57,456 bases of DNA from an uncultured Lachnospiraceae bacterium (GTDB taxonomy: Bacteria; Bacillota; Clostridia; Lachnospirales; Lachnospiraceae): contig CAJUOO010000012.1 of the NCBI GenBank assembly GCA_910588535.1, positions 1-57,456 on the forward strand, in the 5' to 3' direction. Every line of letters begins with the position of its first letter. Position 1 is the stretch's first letter. The position numbers and the translations under genes were made by a program. The notes under the pieces are model-generated. The model was not told the DNA's origin, made no database searches, and saw nothing but the letters and a program-made list of their open reading frames with translations. Below, piece by piece: positions 16,121 to 25,380 of this stretch.

Positions 16121-16330
16121 ATGGTTCGAATCATATTCGAATCATTTTTTTTATCATTGCCCGTAGTCCTCAAGAAATCTATAGAAAAACGTTAGTGTAA
16201 ATGGACTTATAAATTATGTGCCACGCTTCCATAGGGTTCTCACGAATGTAACACCTGTTGTTTTTTTGTGTTTTGCACTGAGCAGGGGCAGGGTGATGAA
16301 GGACTACAGGTTATTTTCTGGGCGAACCAT
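16121..16330. repeat. Foldback palindromic repeat, copy 1
   Basis: Ends ATGGTTCG (16121-16128) and CGAACCAT (16323-16330) are perfect inverted repeats. Inside, GTAGTCCTC (about 16163-16171) faces GAAGGACTAC (about 16299-16308), and a GTTAGTGTAAA block faces GTTTTGCACTGAGC. The right arm aligns with copies at 22.26 and 57.4 kb. It lies between the carboxyltransferase 3' end and the tRNA-Arg promoter and carries no gene. Confidence 0.65.
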
Positions 16331-16365
16331 TCTCAAAAGTAGATAGATCTTGATAATAGAAGAGT

Positions 16366-17925
16366 CTACAATGGTATATTTCCATGTTCCCTCATTCCAG
16401 CAGCTTTTCTGTCTTTTAGTTTTAATACTTCAAAGGCATCTTGTATCTTTCTTTTTGTCTCTTCGGGAAGAATAACTTCGTCGATATATCCTTTTTCTGC
16501 TGCAATGTATGGGGTCATATATTGCTCTTCATAGCTTTGTATGTATGTTTCATGTTCTGTTTTAGGGTCCTCGCTTTGTTCGATTTCCTTTTTATATAAA
16601 ATGGATACTGCTCCTTCTGCGCCCATAACTGCTATTTCTGCAATGGGCCACGCAAAGACAAAGTCTGCCCCCAGACACTTGCTGTTCATGGCAATATAGG
16701 CGCCTCCAAAGGCTTTTCTCAGTATCAGTGTCACTCTTGGCACAGTCGCCTCAGAGAACGCATAGAGCAGCTTGGCGCCACGCCGGATAATTCCTGTGTG
16801 CTCCTGCGTTCTGCCGGGCATAAAGCCGGGGACATCCACAAGTGTGAGAATGGGAATATTAAAACAATCACAAAAGCGGACAAAGCGTGCGGCTTTCTCG
16901 GATGCATTAATATCCAGAGAGCCACCCATAAATAGTGGCTGGTTTGCCACAATGCCGATGGATTCAGAGTTAATGCGCGCAAAGCCTATCACGATATTGC
17001 CGGCGAAAAGCGGCTGAATCTCAAAAAAGGAATCAACATCCACAAATGTCTCAATTACCTTTCTAATATCATAAGCCTTTCGTTTATTATCAGGAACAAT
17101 CTCCTCAAGCTGATCCGACTCATCCATAGCCTGTCCAGCCATACTAGGGGGCAGGGTATTATTGTTTTCAGGAAGATAGGAGAGCAGACGCTTGACACCC
17201 TCCAAGCATTGGGTATCATTTTCGTAGGAGAAATGTACAACACCACTTTTTTGCATATGTACATCAGCACCGCCAAGTTCATCCGCAGAGATCTGTTCTC
17301 CTGTCACTGCAGAGACGACTGCTGGGCCGGTGATAAACATATTGGAAGAATGTTGTGACATAAAGACAAAATCTGTGATGGCGGGAGAGTAGCATGCACC
17401 TCCTGCACAGGGCCCTAAAATCACAGATATTTGAGGAATCACGCCGGAGGCTTTGGTATTGCGATAAAAGATATTACCATAGCCGTCCATGGACGCGATT
17501 CCTTCCTCAATACGTGCGCCGCCGCTGTCATTAATGGAGATATATGGGATCTTTAGGCGAAGTGCCATATCCATTATATTGCAAATTTTCTTTGCATGGT
17601 ATTCTCCCAGAGTACCGCCTATTACGGTAAAGTCCTGTGCGGAAGCACACACAGGCATGCCGTTTACTGTGCCATATCCAGTGACTACACCGTCGCCCGG
17701 ATAATTACGGTTATCTGTGCGAAGCTGATGAGATTGTGTCTCTATTAAACTGTTAAGCTCCACAAAGCTTCCTTGATCAAAGAGAAATGTAAGTCTTTCG
17801 CGGGCAGTCTGCTTGCCCTTCTTATGCTGTCCGTCAATTCTGCGCTGCCCGCCTCCTTCGATAGATGCAGCTCTTCGTCTTTCAAGTTCTTCTCTATATT
17901 TTTGATTCCACATAGAGTGTTCCAT
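16366..17925 (-). CDS. Acyl-CoA carboxylase/decarboxylase carboxyltransferase subunit
   Basis: 519 residues, the full length of the PccB/MmdA carboxyltransferase family. The N-terminal crotonase half has RIDGQHKKGKQTARERL, GDGVVTGYGTV and DSGGARIEEGI; the C-terminal half has VDVPGFMPG, LRKAFGGAYIAMNS and WPIAEIAVMGAEGA. Members move a carboxyl group between biotin and propionyl- or methylmalonyl-CoA. No biotin carrier, biotin carboxylase or membrane decarboxylase beta subunit is near, so partners must lie elsewhere. GGAAAGG stands close to the first ATG (17925); an ATG five codons on is an alternative. It follows the chemoreceptor gene by 27 bases. Confidence 0.9.
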   Translation of the reverse strand: MEHSMWNQKYREELERRRAASIEGGGQRRIDGQHKKGKQTARERLTFLFDQGSFVELNSLIETQSHQLRTDNRNYPGDGVVTGYGTVNGMPVCASAQDFTVIGGTLGEYHAKKICNIMDMALRLKIPYISINDSGGARIEEGIASMDGYGNIFYRNTKASGVIPQISVILGPCAGGACYSPAITDFVFMSQHSSNMFITGPAVVSAVTGEQISADELGGADVHMQKSGVVHFSYENDTQCLEGVKRLLSYLPENNNTLPPSMAGQAMDESDQLEEIVPDNKRKAYDIRKVIETFVDVDSFFEIQPLFAGNIVIGFARINSESIGIVANQPLFMGGSLDINASEKAARFVRFCDCFNIPILTLVDVPGFMPGRTQEHTGIIRRGAKLLYAFSEATVPRVTLILRKAFGGAYIAMNSKCLGADFVFAWPIAEIAVMGAEGAVSILYKKEIEQSEDPKTEHETYIQSYEEQYMTPYIAAEKGYIDEVILPEETKRKIQDAFEVLKLKDRKAAGMREHGNIPL

Positions 17926-17952
17926 TCCTTTCCGTAATTATTCGGTGGATAA

Positions 17953-19653
17953 TTATTTTAAGATAAATCTTCCAATATGTTCATTAAGTGAGATAGTCTG
18001 TGCTGACAGCTCCTCACTGGTTGCTGAAGATTCTTCGGCAGTGGCTGCATTGCTCTGTACCACCTCTGAGATCTGGTTGATCCCTTTTTCTGCTTCTTTC
18101 ATGGCTTCTGCCTGAGTTTCAGCCATTATACTCAAGTTCTTGGATGTCTCAGCGATACATTTGATGCCCTCGACCACACTGAGGATGGAGGTGGAAGCTT
18201 GCTGTGCTGCTTGACTGCCCTCCGAGATCTCTAACATGGATCCTTCAATCAATTTTCTTGTGCTGACAGCAGCCTTTGCGCTCTGATCTGCCAAGTCTCT
18301 GATTTGATCCGCCACCACTGCAAAGCCACGCCCTGCATCTCCTGCTCTTGCCGCCTCTATCGAAGCATTTAATGACAACAGGTTGGTCTGTGAGGCGATG
18401 GACTCTATCTCTGAAATAATATTGCCAATTTTGTTGGAAGTCTGGTTAATACGTTCCATGGCGAGCAGCATGGTTTCCATTTGTTCACGGCTGTGTTCTG
18501 CGTCATCAGCATAGTGGCGGGCCTGTTGGTAGGATTCCTCTGCGCTCTCTGTACTTTTGATTACAGTTTCTGTGATATTCATAATTGTGGCCTGCAGTTG
18601 TTGTACTGCCCCGGCCTGCTCGGTAGAGCCTTCGGCCAGAGCTTGCGCTGCCTCGGCAATATTGCCAGAGCCTGCTGCCACTTGCTCAGAAGCTTCCTCT
18701 ATGGCTTCGAGTGTTTGCGTCATCTGTATTTTCATATTCCGCATCGCTTCAAGCAGACGGAAAAAATCACCCTCATATTTATCTGCCACTTTAGTCTTGA
18801 TAGCATAGTTTCCATTTGCCATCTGGCCTAATAATTCCCCGATATCATTAATAAGAATATTCAGCGTATCAGCCATATTTGCAGACTGATTGATCATATC
18901 AGCCACTTCATCATTAGAAGATACTGTTGGAAAAGCAGAAGAGAGATCGCCTGATGCAAAGGTGCTAAATCGTTTTCCAAGTTCACCGAGCGGCAAAGCA
19001 ATTCCGCGCGCAATGCTCTTGCCCATATATAATGATATGTATAAAGATATCATAAGTACCACAGCGATCAATACCGCTAATGCTATGCTTATAGCATTAA
19101 GTGTAGTGGAGAGCTTATCGCCCTCTGTCACCTTGACATTTAGCAGTTCTTCCAATTGAGTGTAGATACTGTCATACGCAGGAGCTAGTTCATCAATTGC
19201 CATATCCTGTGCCAGTCTGCACAGATCCTGATCGGTGGTAGAGCCGGTTTCCATAATAATGCGGTCAATCTCCCAATAGGCAACAAGCTCCTCTTTGAGC
19301 TGCTCATAGGTAGCTCGGCCATCCTCGGATACAATGGTTTTCTCTATCTGCAAGAAAGCTTTTTCAAACAATTCTTTGTTCTCAGCGTGCTGTTGCATTA
19401 CAAGGTCAATAACATCTTGGTCTTCATATCCTATCGTTGCCCGCAATGCACTTCTTGTGTCTGCAAATTCGAACATCGCTCTGCCGATATCTCCCTGAGC
19501 AAAGCCATAGTTGTCCAGCGCGGCGGTGTATTGTACCATTAGCACTATCATTGTAACAATGCCTATTACTGCTGCCAGTGCCGTGATGCTCGACACCATA
19601 AGAAAAGACTTTGTCAGTCTTTTCTCAATTCTTTCATTTTTAAACATATCCAT
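17953..19653 (-). CDS. Methyl-accepting chemotaxis protein
   Basis: 566 residues. Two membrane helices (about residues 17-38 and 187-210) flank a periplasm-equivalent four-helix-type sensor domain. A HAMP-like segment follows, then a long coiled coil with the conserved hairpin tip (QTNLLSLNASIEAARAGDAGRGFAVVA, split here for reference around residues 420-447). The C-terminus lacks the CheR-binding pentapeptide. It senses an unknown ligand and signals to CheA/CheW. AAAGGAGAA precedes the ATG. The carboxyltransferase gene 27 bases downstream is likely co-transcribed, an unusual pairing. Confidence 0.92.
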   Translation of the reverse strand: MDMFKNERIEKRLTKSFLMVSSITALAAVIGIVTMIVLMVQYTAALDNYGFAQGDIGRAMFEFADTRSALRATIGYEDQDVIDLVMQQHAENKELFEKAFLQIEKTIVSEDGRATYEQLKEELVAYWEIDRIIMETGSTTDQDLCRLAQDMAIDELAPAYDSIYTQLEELLNVKVTEGDKLSTTLNAISIALAVLIAVVLMISLYISLYMGKSIARGIALPLGELGKRFSTFASGDLSSAFPTVSSNDEVADMINQSANMADTLNILINDIGELLGQMANGNYAIKTKVADKYEGDFFRLLEAMRNMKIQMTQTLEAIEEASEQVAAGSGNIAEAAQALAEGSTEQAGAVQQLQATIMNITETVIKSTESAEESYQQARHYADDAEHSREQMETMLLAMERINQTSNKIGNIISEIESIASQTNLLSLNASIEAARAGDAGRGFAVVADQIRDLADQSAKAAVSTRKLIEGSMLEISEGSQAAQQASTSILSVVEGIKCIAETSKNLSIMAETQAEAMKEAEKGINQISEVVQSNAATAEESSATSEELSAQTISLNEHIGRFILK

Positions 19654-19695
19654 TTCTCCTTTGCCATCTTATTTAGCATATTGTCACTGTAAATT

Positions 19696-19725
19696 ATTCT
19701 ACCATACTTTTCTTCTGATTTTCAA
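19696..19725 (-). promoter_or_regulatory. Promoter of the chemoreceptor gene
   Basis: Minus strand: TTGAAA (19725-19720), an 18-base spacer, TAGAAT (19701-19696) preceded by TGG. Confidence 0.65.
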
Positions 19726-19755
19726 GCTTTATCCCAAACCTTTTTGAAAACAAGG

Positions 19756-19784
19756 TTGAAAAATGGGTTTTTCTATATTATAAT
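19756..19784 (+). promoter_or_regulatory. Promoter of the TrpB-like gene
   Basis: TTGAAA (19756-19761), a 17-base spacer and TATAAT (19779-19784), leaving a 77-base leader before the ATG. Confidence 0.8.
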
Positions 19785-19861
19785 GAGATATACTATAAAT
19801 TACAGCTTCACATCCATAGGCTATTTTCGGGGTGCTGTAAAGTGTTGAGAAAGGAAGAATT

Positions 19862-21226
19862 ATGAAAGAGATACCTTATAAGATTTATCTGGAGGAAAGC
19901 GAGCTGCCGAAGCAGTGGTATAATGTGCGCGCTGACATGAAGAACAAGCCGGCTCCTCTGCTGAATCCAGCTACCTTAAAGCCGATGGGATTTGAGGATC
20001 TGCGGCCGGTGTTCTGCGACGAGCTTATCAAGCAGGAGCTGGATGACACGACGCCATATTTTGATATTCCTGAGGAAATATTGAATTTTTATAAGATGTA
20101 CCGCCCGGCTCCACTTGTCAGGGCGTATTTTTTAGAAAAAGCGCTTGATACACCAGCTAAGATTTATTATAAATTCGAGGGGAATAATACCTCTGGAAGC
20201 CACAAGCTCAATTCTGCTATCGCGCAGGCATATTATGCAAAGAAGCAGGGGCTTAAGGGTGTCACCACGGAGACGGGGGCAGGACAGTGGGGAACAGCAC
20301 TTTCCATGGCATGTTCGTATTTTGGTCTGGACTGTGAGGTCTATATGGTGAAGGTTTCCTATGAGCAGAAGCCATTTCGCCGCGAGGTGATGAAAACTTA
20401 TGGAGCGTCGGTGACTCCTTCTCCGTCGGACAAGACTGCTGTGGGAAGAAAGATATTAAAGGAATATCCGGGAACATCAGGAAGTCTTGGATGTGCGATC
20501 TCAGAGGCTGTGGAAGCGGCGACTTCAAAGGAGGGCTACCGCTATGTGCTTGGCTCTGTGCTGTCTCAGGTTCTTCTGCACCAGACAGTGATCGGGCTTG
20601 AGGCAAAGACAGCTCTTGATAAATATCATATTAAGCCAGATATCATTATTGGCTGTGCAGGTGGCGGTTCTAACCTTGGTGGTCTTATCTCGCCGTTCGT
20701 GGGTGAAAAACTGCGCGGGGAGGCGGATTATCGCATTATCGCGGTAGAGCCAGCATCCTGTCCAAGTCTTACCAGAGGAAAGTATGTCTATGATTTCTGT
20801 GATACAGGAATGGTTTGTCCTCTTGCCAAGATGTACACGCTTGGGAATGGATTTATTCCTTCTGCCAACCATGCAGGAGGTCTGCGCTATCATGGCATGA
20901 GCTCAATTCTCTCACAGCTTTATGAAGACAAGCTTATCGAGGCAGTTTCTGTGGAGCAGACACAGGTATTTGACGCAGCCGTGCAGTTTGCAAGAGTGGA
21001 GGGGACACTTCCAGCGCCGGAGAGCAGTCATGCGATCCGCATTGCGATCGATGAGGCTCTTCGCTGTAAGGAGACCGGGGAGGAGAAGACGATTGTATTT
21101 GGTCTGACTGGAACCGGATATTTTGATATGGTGGCATATGAAAAGTATAACAGTGGAAATATGAGTGATTATATCCCGACAGATGAGGATCTGGCAAAGG
21201 GCTTTGCTACGATTCCACAGCTTTGA
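19862..21226 (+). CDS. TrpB2-type tryptophan synthase beta-like PLP enzyme
   Basis: 454 residues, longer than canonical TrpB (about 400) and typical of the TrpB2 branch. The PLP lysine is in EGNNTSGSHKLNSA (about residue 114), the phosphate-binding loop is GCAGGGSNLGG, and the catalytic Glu region is TTETGAGQWG. TrpB2 enzymes make tryptophan from indole and serine, often without TrpA; some are proposed serine deaminases. There is no trpA or other trp gene in the window, which fits a stand-alone role such as indole salvage. AAAGGAAGAATT precedes the ATG. Its 3' end overlaps the convergent LysR gene by 20 bases. Confidence 0.9.
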   Translation: MKEIPYKIYLEESELPKQWYNVRADMKNKPAPLLNPATLKPMGFEDLRPVFCDELIKQELDDTTPYFDIPEEILNFYKMYRPAPLVRAYFLEKALDTPAKIYYKFEGNNTSGSHKLNSAIAQAYYAKKQGLKGVTTETGAGQWGTALSMACSYFGLDCEVYMVKVSYEQKPFRREVMKTYGASVTPSPSDKTAVGRKILKEYPGTSGSLGCAISEAVEAATSKEGYRYVLGSVLSQVLLHQTVIGLEAKTALDKYHIKPDIIIGCAGGGSNLGGLISPFVGEKLRGEADYRIIAVEPASCPSLTRGKYVYDFCDTGMVCPLAKMYTLGNGFIPSANHAGGLRYHGMSSILSQLYEDKLIEAVSVEQTQVFDAAVQFARVEGTLPAPESSHAIRIAIDEALRCKETGEEKTIVFGLTGTGYFDMVAYEKYNSGNMSDYIPTDEDLAKGFATIPQL

Positions 21227-22133
21227 TAAATTCCTCTGCCGCGCAGGATAACGCGCGTCGCAGAGAGTACGCAAAACCAACTTCCCTGTGAGGAATGGGG
21301 ATGGAGAGCGGAACTTCTACAAGAGTTCCGCTTTTTAATTCCTCTTTTGCGAAATTTTTAATTACACAGGCGACACCAAGACCGATCTTTGCAAATTCAA
21401 TAAGTAGGTCCATGGTAGTGACTTCAAGCAGATGCGTTGGCTGGATGTGCCGGGAGGAGAGATAATCATCAATATACTGTCTTGTCATATTCTCCTTGTC
21501 GAGCAGCAGAATGGTAGCTGTGTCAAAGAGAGCACTGTCAGGGCAAGCAGGTTTACTGTTCTGATTTATGTCTGCATCGTATACAGGTATGCCAAGATTG
21601 TCAAGGCAGCTTGGCGAGCCGACAAAGATATCTTCAATTTCTGTCAGAGGAAGAAAGGCGATGTTTTTGTCGGAGAGAGGACGCCCGATCAGTCCAATGT
21701 CGATGGCGCCTTCCTCCAGAAGTTTCACCGTGTGGTTGGTGGATTGGCAGAGGATGCTGATGCGCACATGTGGATGCATGCGAATAAAGTCCTTTAGATA
21801 AGGCAGCAAAAGATGTTTGCAGAGAGTTGTGCTGACTCCTATGCGGATATGCCCCAGATCAAGGCTTTTCATCTTGAGAATCTGGTATTCACCTGAGGAG
21901 AGGGATTGCATGGCCGCCTTCACGCTCTCAAAGAGTACCTGTCCCTCGGCTGTCAGGGATACGCCGCGCGAGGTGCGGAAGAAAAGAGTGGCTCCAAGAC
22001 GATTTTCCAGTCTGCGTATTACTTTTGAGACGGCGGGCTGGCTGATAAAGAGAGAATGGGCGGCGCGGGAGATATTTTTTTCCTTTGCGACGGTATAGAA
22101 GATACGGTAATCATTCAGATTTTCATTTGGCAT
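21207..22133 (-). CDS. LysR family transcriptional regulator
   Basis: 308 residues. The N-terminal winged helix-turn-helix is clear (DYRIFYTVAKEKNISRAAHSLFISQPAVSKVIRRLENRLG, about residues 8-47), followed by the LysR substrate-binding domain (about residues 90-300; IRIGVSTTLCKHLLLPYL, IDIGLIGRP). It is transcribed away from leuC across a 310-base gap with inverted repeats, so it probably controls leuCDB, as many LysR proteins regulate the neighbouring divergent operon. It has no close relation to the TrpB gene it converges on. The effector is unknown; a leucine-pathway intermediate is plausible. Confidence 0.9.
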   Translation of the reverse strand: MPNENLNDYRIFYTVAKEKNISRAAHSLFISQPAVSKVIRRLENRLGATLFFRTSRGVSLTAEGQVLFESVKAAMQSLSSGEYQILKMKSLDLGHIRIGVSTTLCKHLLLPYLKDFIRMHPHVRISILCQSTNHTVKLLEEGAIDIGLIGRPLSDKNIAFLPLTEIEDIFVGSPSCLDNLGIPVYDADINQNSKPACPDSALFDTATILLLDKENMTRQYIDDYLSSRHIQPTHLLEVTTMDLLIEFAKIGLGVACVIKNFAKEELKSGTLVEVPLSIPIPHREVGFAYSLRRALSCAAEEFIKAVES

Positions 22134-22194
22134 ACTTGCGGCTCCTTTTTTTGTTGGTAATAGGTAGATAAGTGTTTTTTATCATGTTTGGAAG

Positions 22195-22314
22195 GATCCA
22201 TATAATCAGTTTGCTGTTTTCCACTGTTATACCGATTGCGCTTGGTGTTCGTTGTGTTTTTCATTCAGTGTAAGCGGGGTAACGGTGGAGCATAGGCAGT
22301 TCGCCGGGCGGATC
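22195..22314. repeat. Foldback palindromic repeat, copy 2
   Basis: The right arm (22262-22314: AGCGGGGTAACGG...GCCGGGCGGATC) matches the window-end copy closely. The left arm (22195-22246, starting GATCC and ending GCGCTTGGTG) is a decayed inverse of it. The element is 120 bp, lies between the LysR gene and the leuC control region, and has no coding content. Confidence 0.65.
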
Positions 22315-22319
22315 TTTTA

Positions 22320-22408
22320 TCGCATAACAATTATAATTAGTTATAATTTATAGTTATGATAAGTATGTTATATATATATTAGCATTATAACAAGAGTCAT
22401 GTTATAAT
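22320..22408 (+). promoter_or_regulatory. leuCDB control region: LysR-type palindromes and promoter
   Basis: CATAAC (22322-22327) and GTTATG (about 22353-22358) form an inverted repeat around the shorter ATAATTAGTTATAAT palindrome, a layout suited to a LysR-type tetramer. TTAGCA (22379-22384), 18 bases, then TATAAT (22403-22408) is the likely promoter. Confidence 0.5.
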
Positions 22409-22443
22409 GTCAATACAACAGAATTCATTAGGAGGAGACAGAT

Positions 22444-23706
22444 ATGGGAATGACAATGACGCAGAAGATATTAGCTGCTCATGCAGGACTTGCTAAGGTG
22501 GAGGCAGGGCAGCTTATTGAGGCGGATCTGGATTTGGTGCTGGGCAATGATATCACCTCACCGGTCGCTATCCATGAGATGGATAAGATGAAGGTGCAGA
22601 CTGTGTTTGATAAGGATAAAATTGCTCTGGTGCCTGATCATTTTGTGCCAAATAAGGATATAAAATCTGCAGAGCACTGCCAGTGTGTGAGGCAATTTGC
22701 AAAGAAGCATGATATTACAAATTATTTTGAGGTGGGGGAGATGGGGATTGAGCATGCTCTCCTGCCGGAAAAAGGTCTTGTGGTGGCAGGAGATGTCGTG
22801 ATTGGCGCAGATTCTCACACGTGTACCTACGGTGCGCTGGGCGCTTTCTCGACAGGGGTGGGAAGCACCGATATGGCGGCTGGTATGGCTACCGGAAAGG
22901 CGTGGTTTAAGGTTCCTTCTGCCATTCAGTTTGTTCTGACAGGAAAGCCGGCAAAGTGGGTGAGTGGTAAGGACATTATTCTGCATATTATCGGTATGAT
23001 TGGGGTGGATGGTGCCCTGTACAAGTCAATGGAGTTTACTGGGGACGGCATTGCAAATCTATCTATGGATGACCGCTTTACTATAGCAAATATGGCGATT
23101 GAGGCAGGTGGAAAGAATGGTATTTTCCCTGTGGATAAGCTGGCAGAGGATTATATGAAGGAGCACTCTATAAAGAAGTACCAGATCTATGAAGCAGATG
23201 AGGATGCAGAGTATGATCAGGTGATCACCATCGATCTGTCCAAATTAAAGCCCACGGTGGCATTTCCACATCTTCCTGAGAACACTCATACTATTGATGA
23301 GGTGGGAGAGATCGAGATCGATCAGGTGGTGATAGGTTCCTGCACCAATGGAAGGCTTGAGGATCTGCGCATTGCCGCAAAGGTGCTTGAGGGACGGAAG
23401 GTGTGCAAGGGCAAGCGAGTGATTATTATACCTGCGACGCAGAAGATCTATCTTCAGGCGATGGAGGAAGGATTGATAAAGACATTTATCGAGGCGGGAG
23501 CGATCGTCAGCACGCCTACCTGTGGACCATGTCTTGGAGGCTATATGGGAATATTGGCAGCGGGAGAGCGTTGTGTATCCACGACAAATCGAAACTTTGT
23601 AGGGCGCATGGGACATGTGGATTCTGAGATTTATCTGGCAAGTCCCGCGGTGGCAGCAGCGAGTGCCGTGACAGGAAAGATATCCTGCCCGTGCGAGCTT
23701 GATTGA
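22444..23706 (+). CDS. leuC: 3-isopropylmalate dehydratase large subunit
   Basis: 420 residues, the archaeal/clostridial HacA/LeuC size. Aconitase-family [4Fe-4S] cysteines are in VIGSCTNGR and PTCGPCLGG, and active-site residues are in GADSHTCTYGALGAFSTGVGSTD. With LeuD it isomerises 2-isopropylmalate to 3-isopropylmalate in leucine synthesis. AGGAGGAGA precedes the ATG. leuD begins 16 bases after the stop and leuB follows. No leuA is present in the window. The divergent LysR gene and the palindromes upstream suggest activation by LysR. Confidence 0.95.
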   Translation: MGMTMTQKILAAHAGLAKVEAGQLIEADLDLVLGNDITSPVAIHEMDKMKVQTVFDKDKIALVPDHFVPNKDIKSAEHCQCVRQFAKKHDITNYFEVGEMGIEHALLPEKGLVVAGDVVIGADSHTCTYGALGAFSTGVGSTDMAAGMATGKAWFKVPSAIQFVLTGKPAKWVSGKDIILHIIGMIGVDGALYKSMEFTGDGIANLSMDDRFTIANMAIEAGGKNGIFPVDKLAEDYMKEHSIKKYQIYEADEDAEYDQVITIDLSKLKPTVAFPHLPENTHTIDEVGEIEIDQVVIGSCTNGRLEDLRIAAKVLEGRKVCKGKRVIIIPATQKIYLQAMEEGLIKTFIEAGAIVSTPTCGPCLGGYMGILAAGERCVSTTNRNFVGRMGHVDSEIYLASPAVAAASAVTGKISCPCELD

Positions 23707-23722
23707 TAGGAGGGGCAAGAGA

Positions 23723-24211
23723 ATGAAGGCAAGTGGAATTGTATTTAAGTACGGTGATAATGTAGATACGGATGTAATTATTCCTGCAAGATACTTAAAT
23801 TCCTCCGATCCTGCAGAGCTGGCAAAGCATTGTATGGAGGATATTGACAAGGATTTTATTCACAAGGTTTCCAAGGGGGATATTATAGTGGCAGATAAGA
23901 ATTTTGGCTGCGGCTCCTCAAGAGAGCATGCGCCGATCGCGATTAAGGCGGCGGGAGTGAGCTGTGTGATAGCAGAGACCTTTGCCAGAATTTTTTACCG
24001 CAACGCGATCAATATTGGGCTTCCCATTATCGAGTGCCCGGAGGCTTCAAGAGGAATTGAGGCCGGAGATCAGGTGGAGATAGATTTTGACAGCGGTGTG
24101 ATCTACAACAGAACAAAAAACACACAATATCAGGGGCAGGCATTTCCTGAATTTATGCAGAAGATCATCAGAGCAGAGGGACTGATCAACTATATTAATT
24201 CCAAAGAATAG
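23723..24211 (+). CDS. leuD: 3-isopropylmalate dehydratase small subunit
   Basis: 162 residues, the short LeuD form paired with the 420-residue LeuC. The swivel-domain signature is present: DNVDTDVIIPARYLN, then KNFGCGSSREHAPIAIKAAG and NAINIGLPIIECPEA. The start at ATG 23723 has AGGAGGGGCAAGAGA upstream; an upstream in-frame ATG overlapping the leuC end has no binding site. It completes the dehydratase with LeuC. Confidence 0.95.
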   Translation: MKASGIVFKYGDNVDTDVIIPARYLNSSDPAELAKHCMEDIDKDFIHKVSKGDIIVADKNFGCGSSREHAPIAIKAAGVSCVIAETFARIFYRNAINIGLPIIECPEASRGIEAGDQVEIDFDSGVIYNRTKNTQYQGQAFPEFMQKIIRAEGLINYINSKE

Positions 24212-24270
24212 ATAACAAAAATAAGTGATGAGAATAATATGCGCAAAACAATAGCGCAGAAAGGAAGTAT

Positions 24271-25359
24271 ATGGATTATAAGGTTGCAGTGATCTCCGGT
24301 GACGGCATTGGGCCAGAGATTGTCAGAGAAGCGAGAAAGGTTTTGGATGCAGTGGCAGAGAAATATGGCCATAGCTTCACATATACAGAAGTGCTGATGG
24401 GAGGTGCCTCCATAGATGTACATGGCGTGCCGCTCACGGAGGAGGCAGTAAAAGCGTGTAAAAGTGCAGATGCTGTGCTGATGGGTTCCATCGGGGGAAA
24501 TACAAGCACTTCCCCGTGGTATAAGCTTCCGCCCGACAAAAGACCAGAGGCAGGACTATTGGGCATCCGCAAGGCACTGAATCTGTTTGCTAACTTAAGG
24601 CCGGCTTTGCTCTACGACGAGCTGAAGGGGGCGTGCCCATTAAAGGATGAGATAATTGGATATGGCTTTGATATGATGATTATGAGGGAGCTGACCGGGG
24701 GCTTATATTTTGGTGAGAGAGGAACCGTGGAGGAGAATGGCGTGCGCAAAGCACATGACACACTTACCTATGACGAGACAGAGATCAGAAGAATCGCAAA
24801 GAGAGCATTTGACATTGCCATGAAAAGGCGGAAGAAAGTGACAAGTGTTGATAAAGCGAATGTGCTGGATTCCTCAAGATTGTGGAGAAAGGTGACAGAG
24901 GAGGTAGCAAAGGATTATCCAGAAGTGACATTGGAGCATATGCTGGTGGATAACTGTGCAATGCAGCTTGTAAAGGACCCAGCACAATTTGATGTGATTT
25001 TGACAGAGAATATGTTCGGTGATATATTATCCGATGAGGCGAGCATGATCACAGGTTCTATTGGTATGCTTGCATCTGCCAGTCTAAATGATACGAAATT
25101 TGGCTTATATGAGCCAAGTGGCGGCTCTGCACCAGATATTGCGGGAAAAAATATTGCAAATCCGATTGCGACGATATTGTCAGCAGCGATGATGCTTCGT
25201 TTTTCCTTCGATCTGGATAAGGAAGCGGACGCGGTGGAGGCGGCTGTCAAGAAGGTGCTGACAGAAGGCTATCGCACTGGGGATATTATGTCTGAGGGCT
25301 GCAGACAAGTAAATACAGATGAGATGGGAGATCGAATCGCATCCTGTATTTTAGCTTAA
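24271..25359 (+). CDS. leuB: 3-isopropylmalate dehydrogenase
   Basis: 362 residues, full length. The nucleotide/substrate loop GDGIGPEIV, substrate residues RKALNLFANLRP, the Tyr-containing RELTGGLYFGERG, DKANVLDSSRLWR, metal-binding Asp in LTENMFGDILSDEAS, and NAD-binding EPSGGSAPDIAGKNIANP are all visible. It oxidises and decarboxylates 3-isopropylmalate with NAD, the third step of leucine synthesis. AAAGGAAG precedes the ATG, 59 bases after leuD. A foldback repeat begins 21 bases after its stop. Confidence 0.96.
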   Translation: MDYKVAVISGDGIGPEIVREARKVLDAVAEKYGHSFTYTEVLMGGASIDVHGVPLTEEAVKACKSADAVLMGSIGGNTSTSPWYKLPPDKRPEAGLLGIRKALNLFANLRPALLYDELKGACPLKDEIIGYGFDMMIMRELTGGLYFGERGTVEENGVRKAHDTLTYDETEIRRIAKRAFDIAMKRRKKVTSVDKANVLDSSRLWRKVTEEVAKDYPEVTLEHMLVDNCAMQLVKDPAQFDVILTENMFGDILSDEASMITGSIGMLASASLNDTKFGLYEPSGGSAPDIAGKNIANPIATILSAAMMLRFSFDLDKEADAVEAAVKKVLTEGYRTGDIMSEGCRQVNTDEMGDRIASCILA

Positions 25360-25380
25360 AGAGAAGAGGATTATTTTTTG

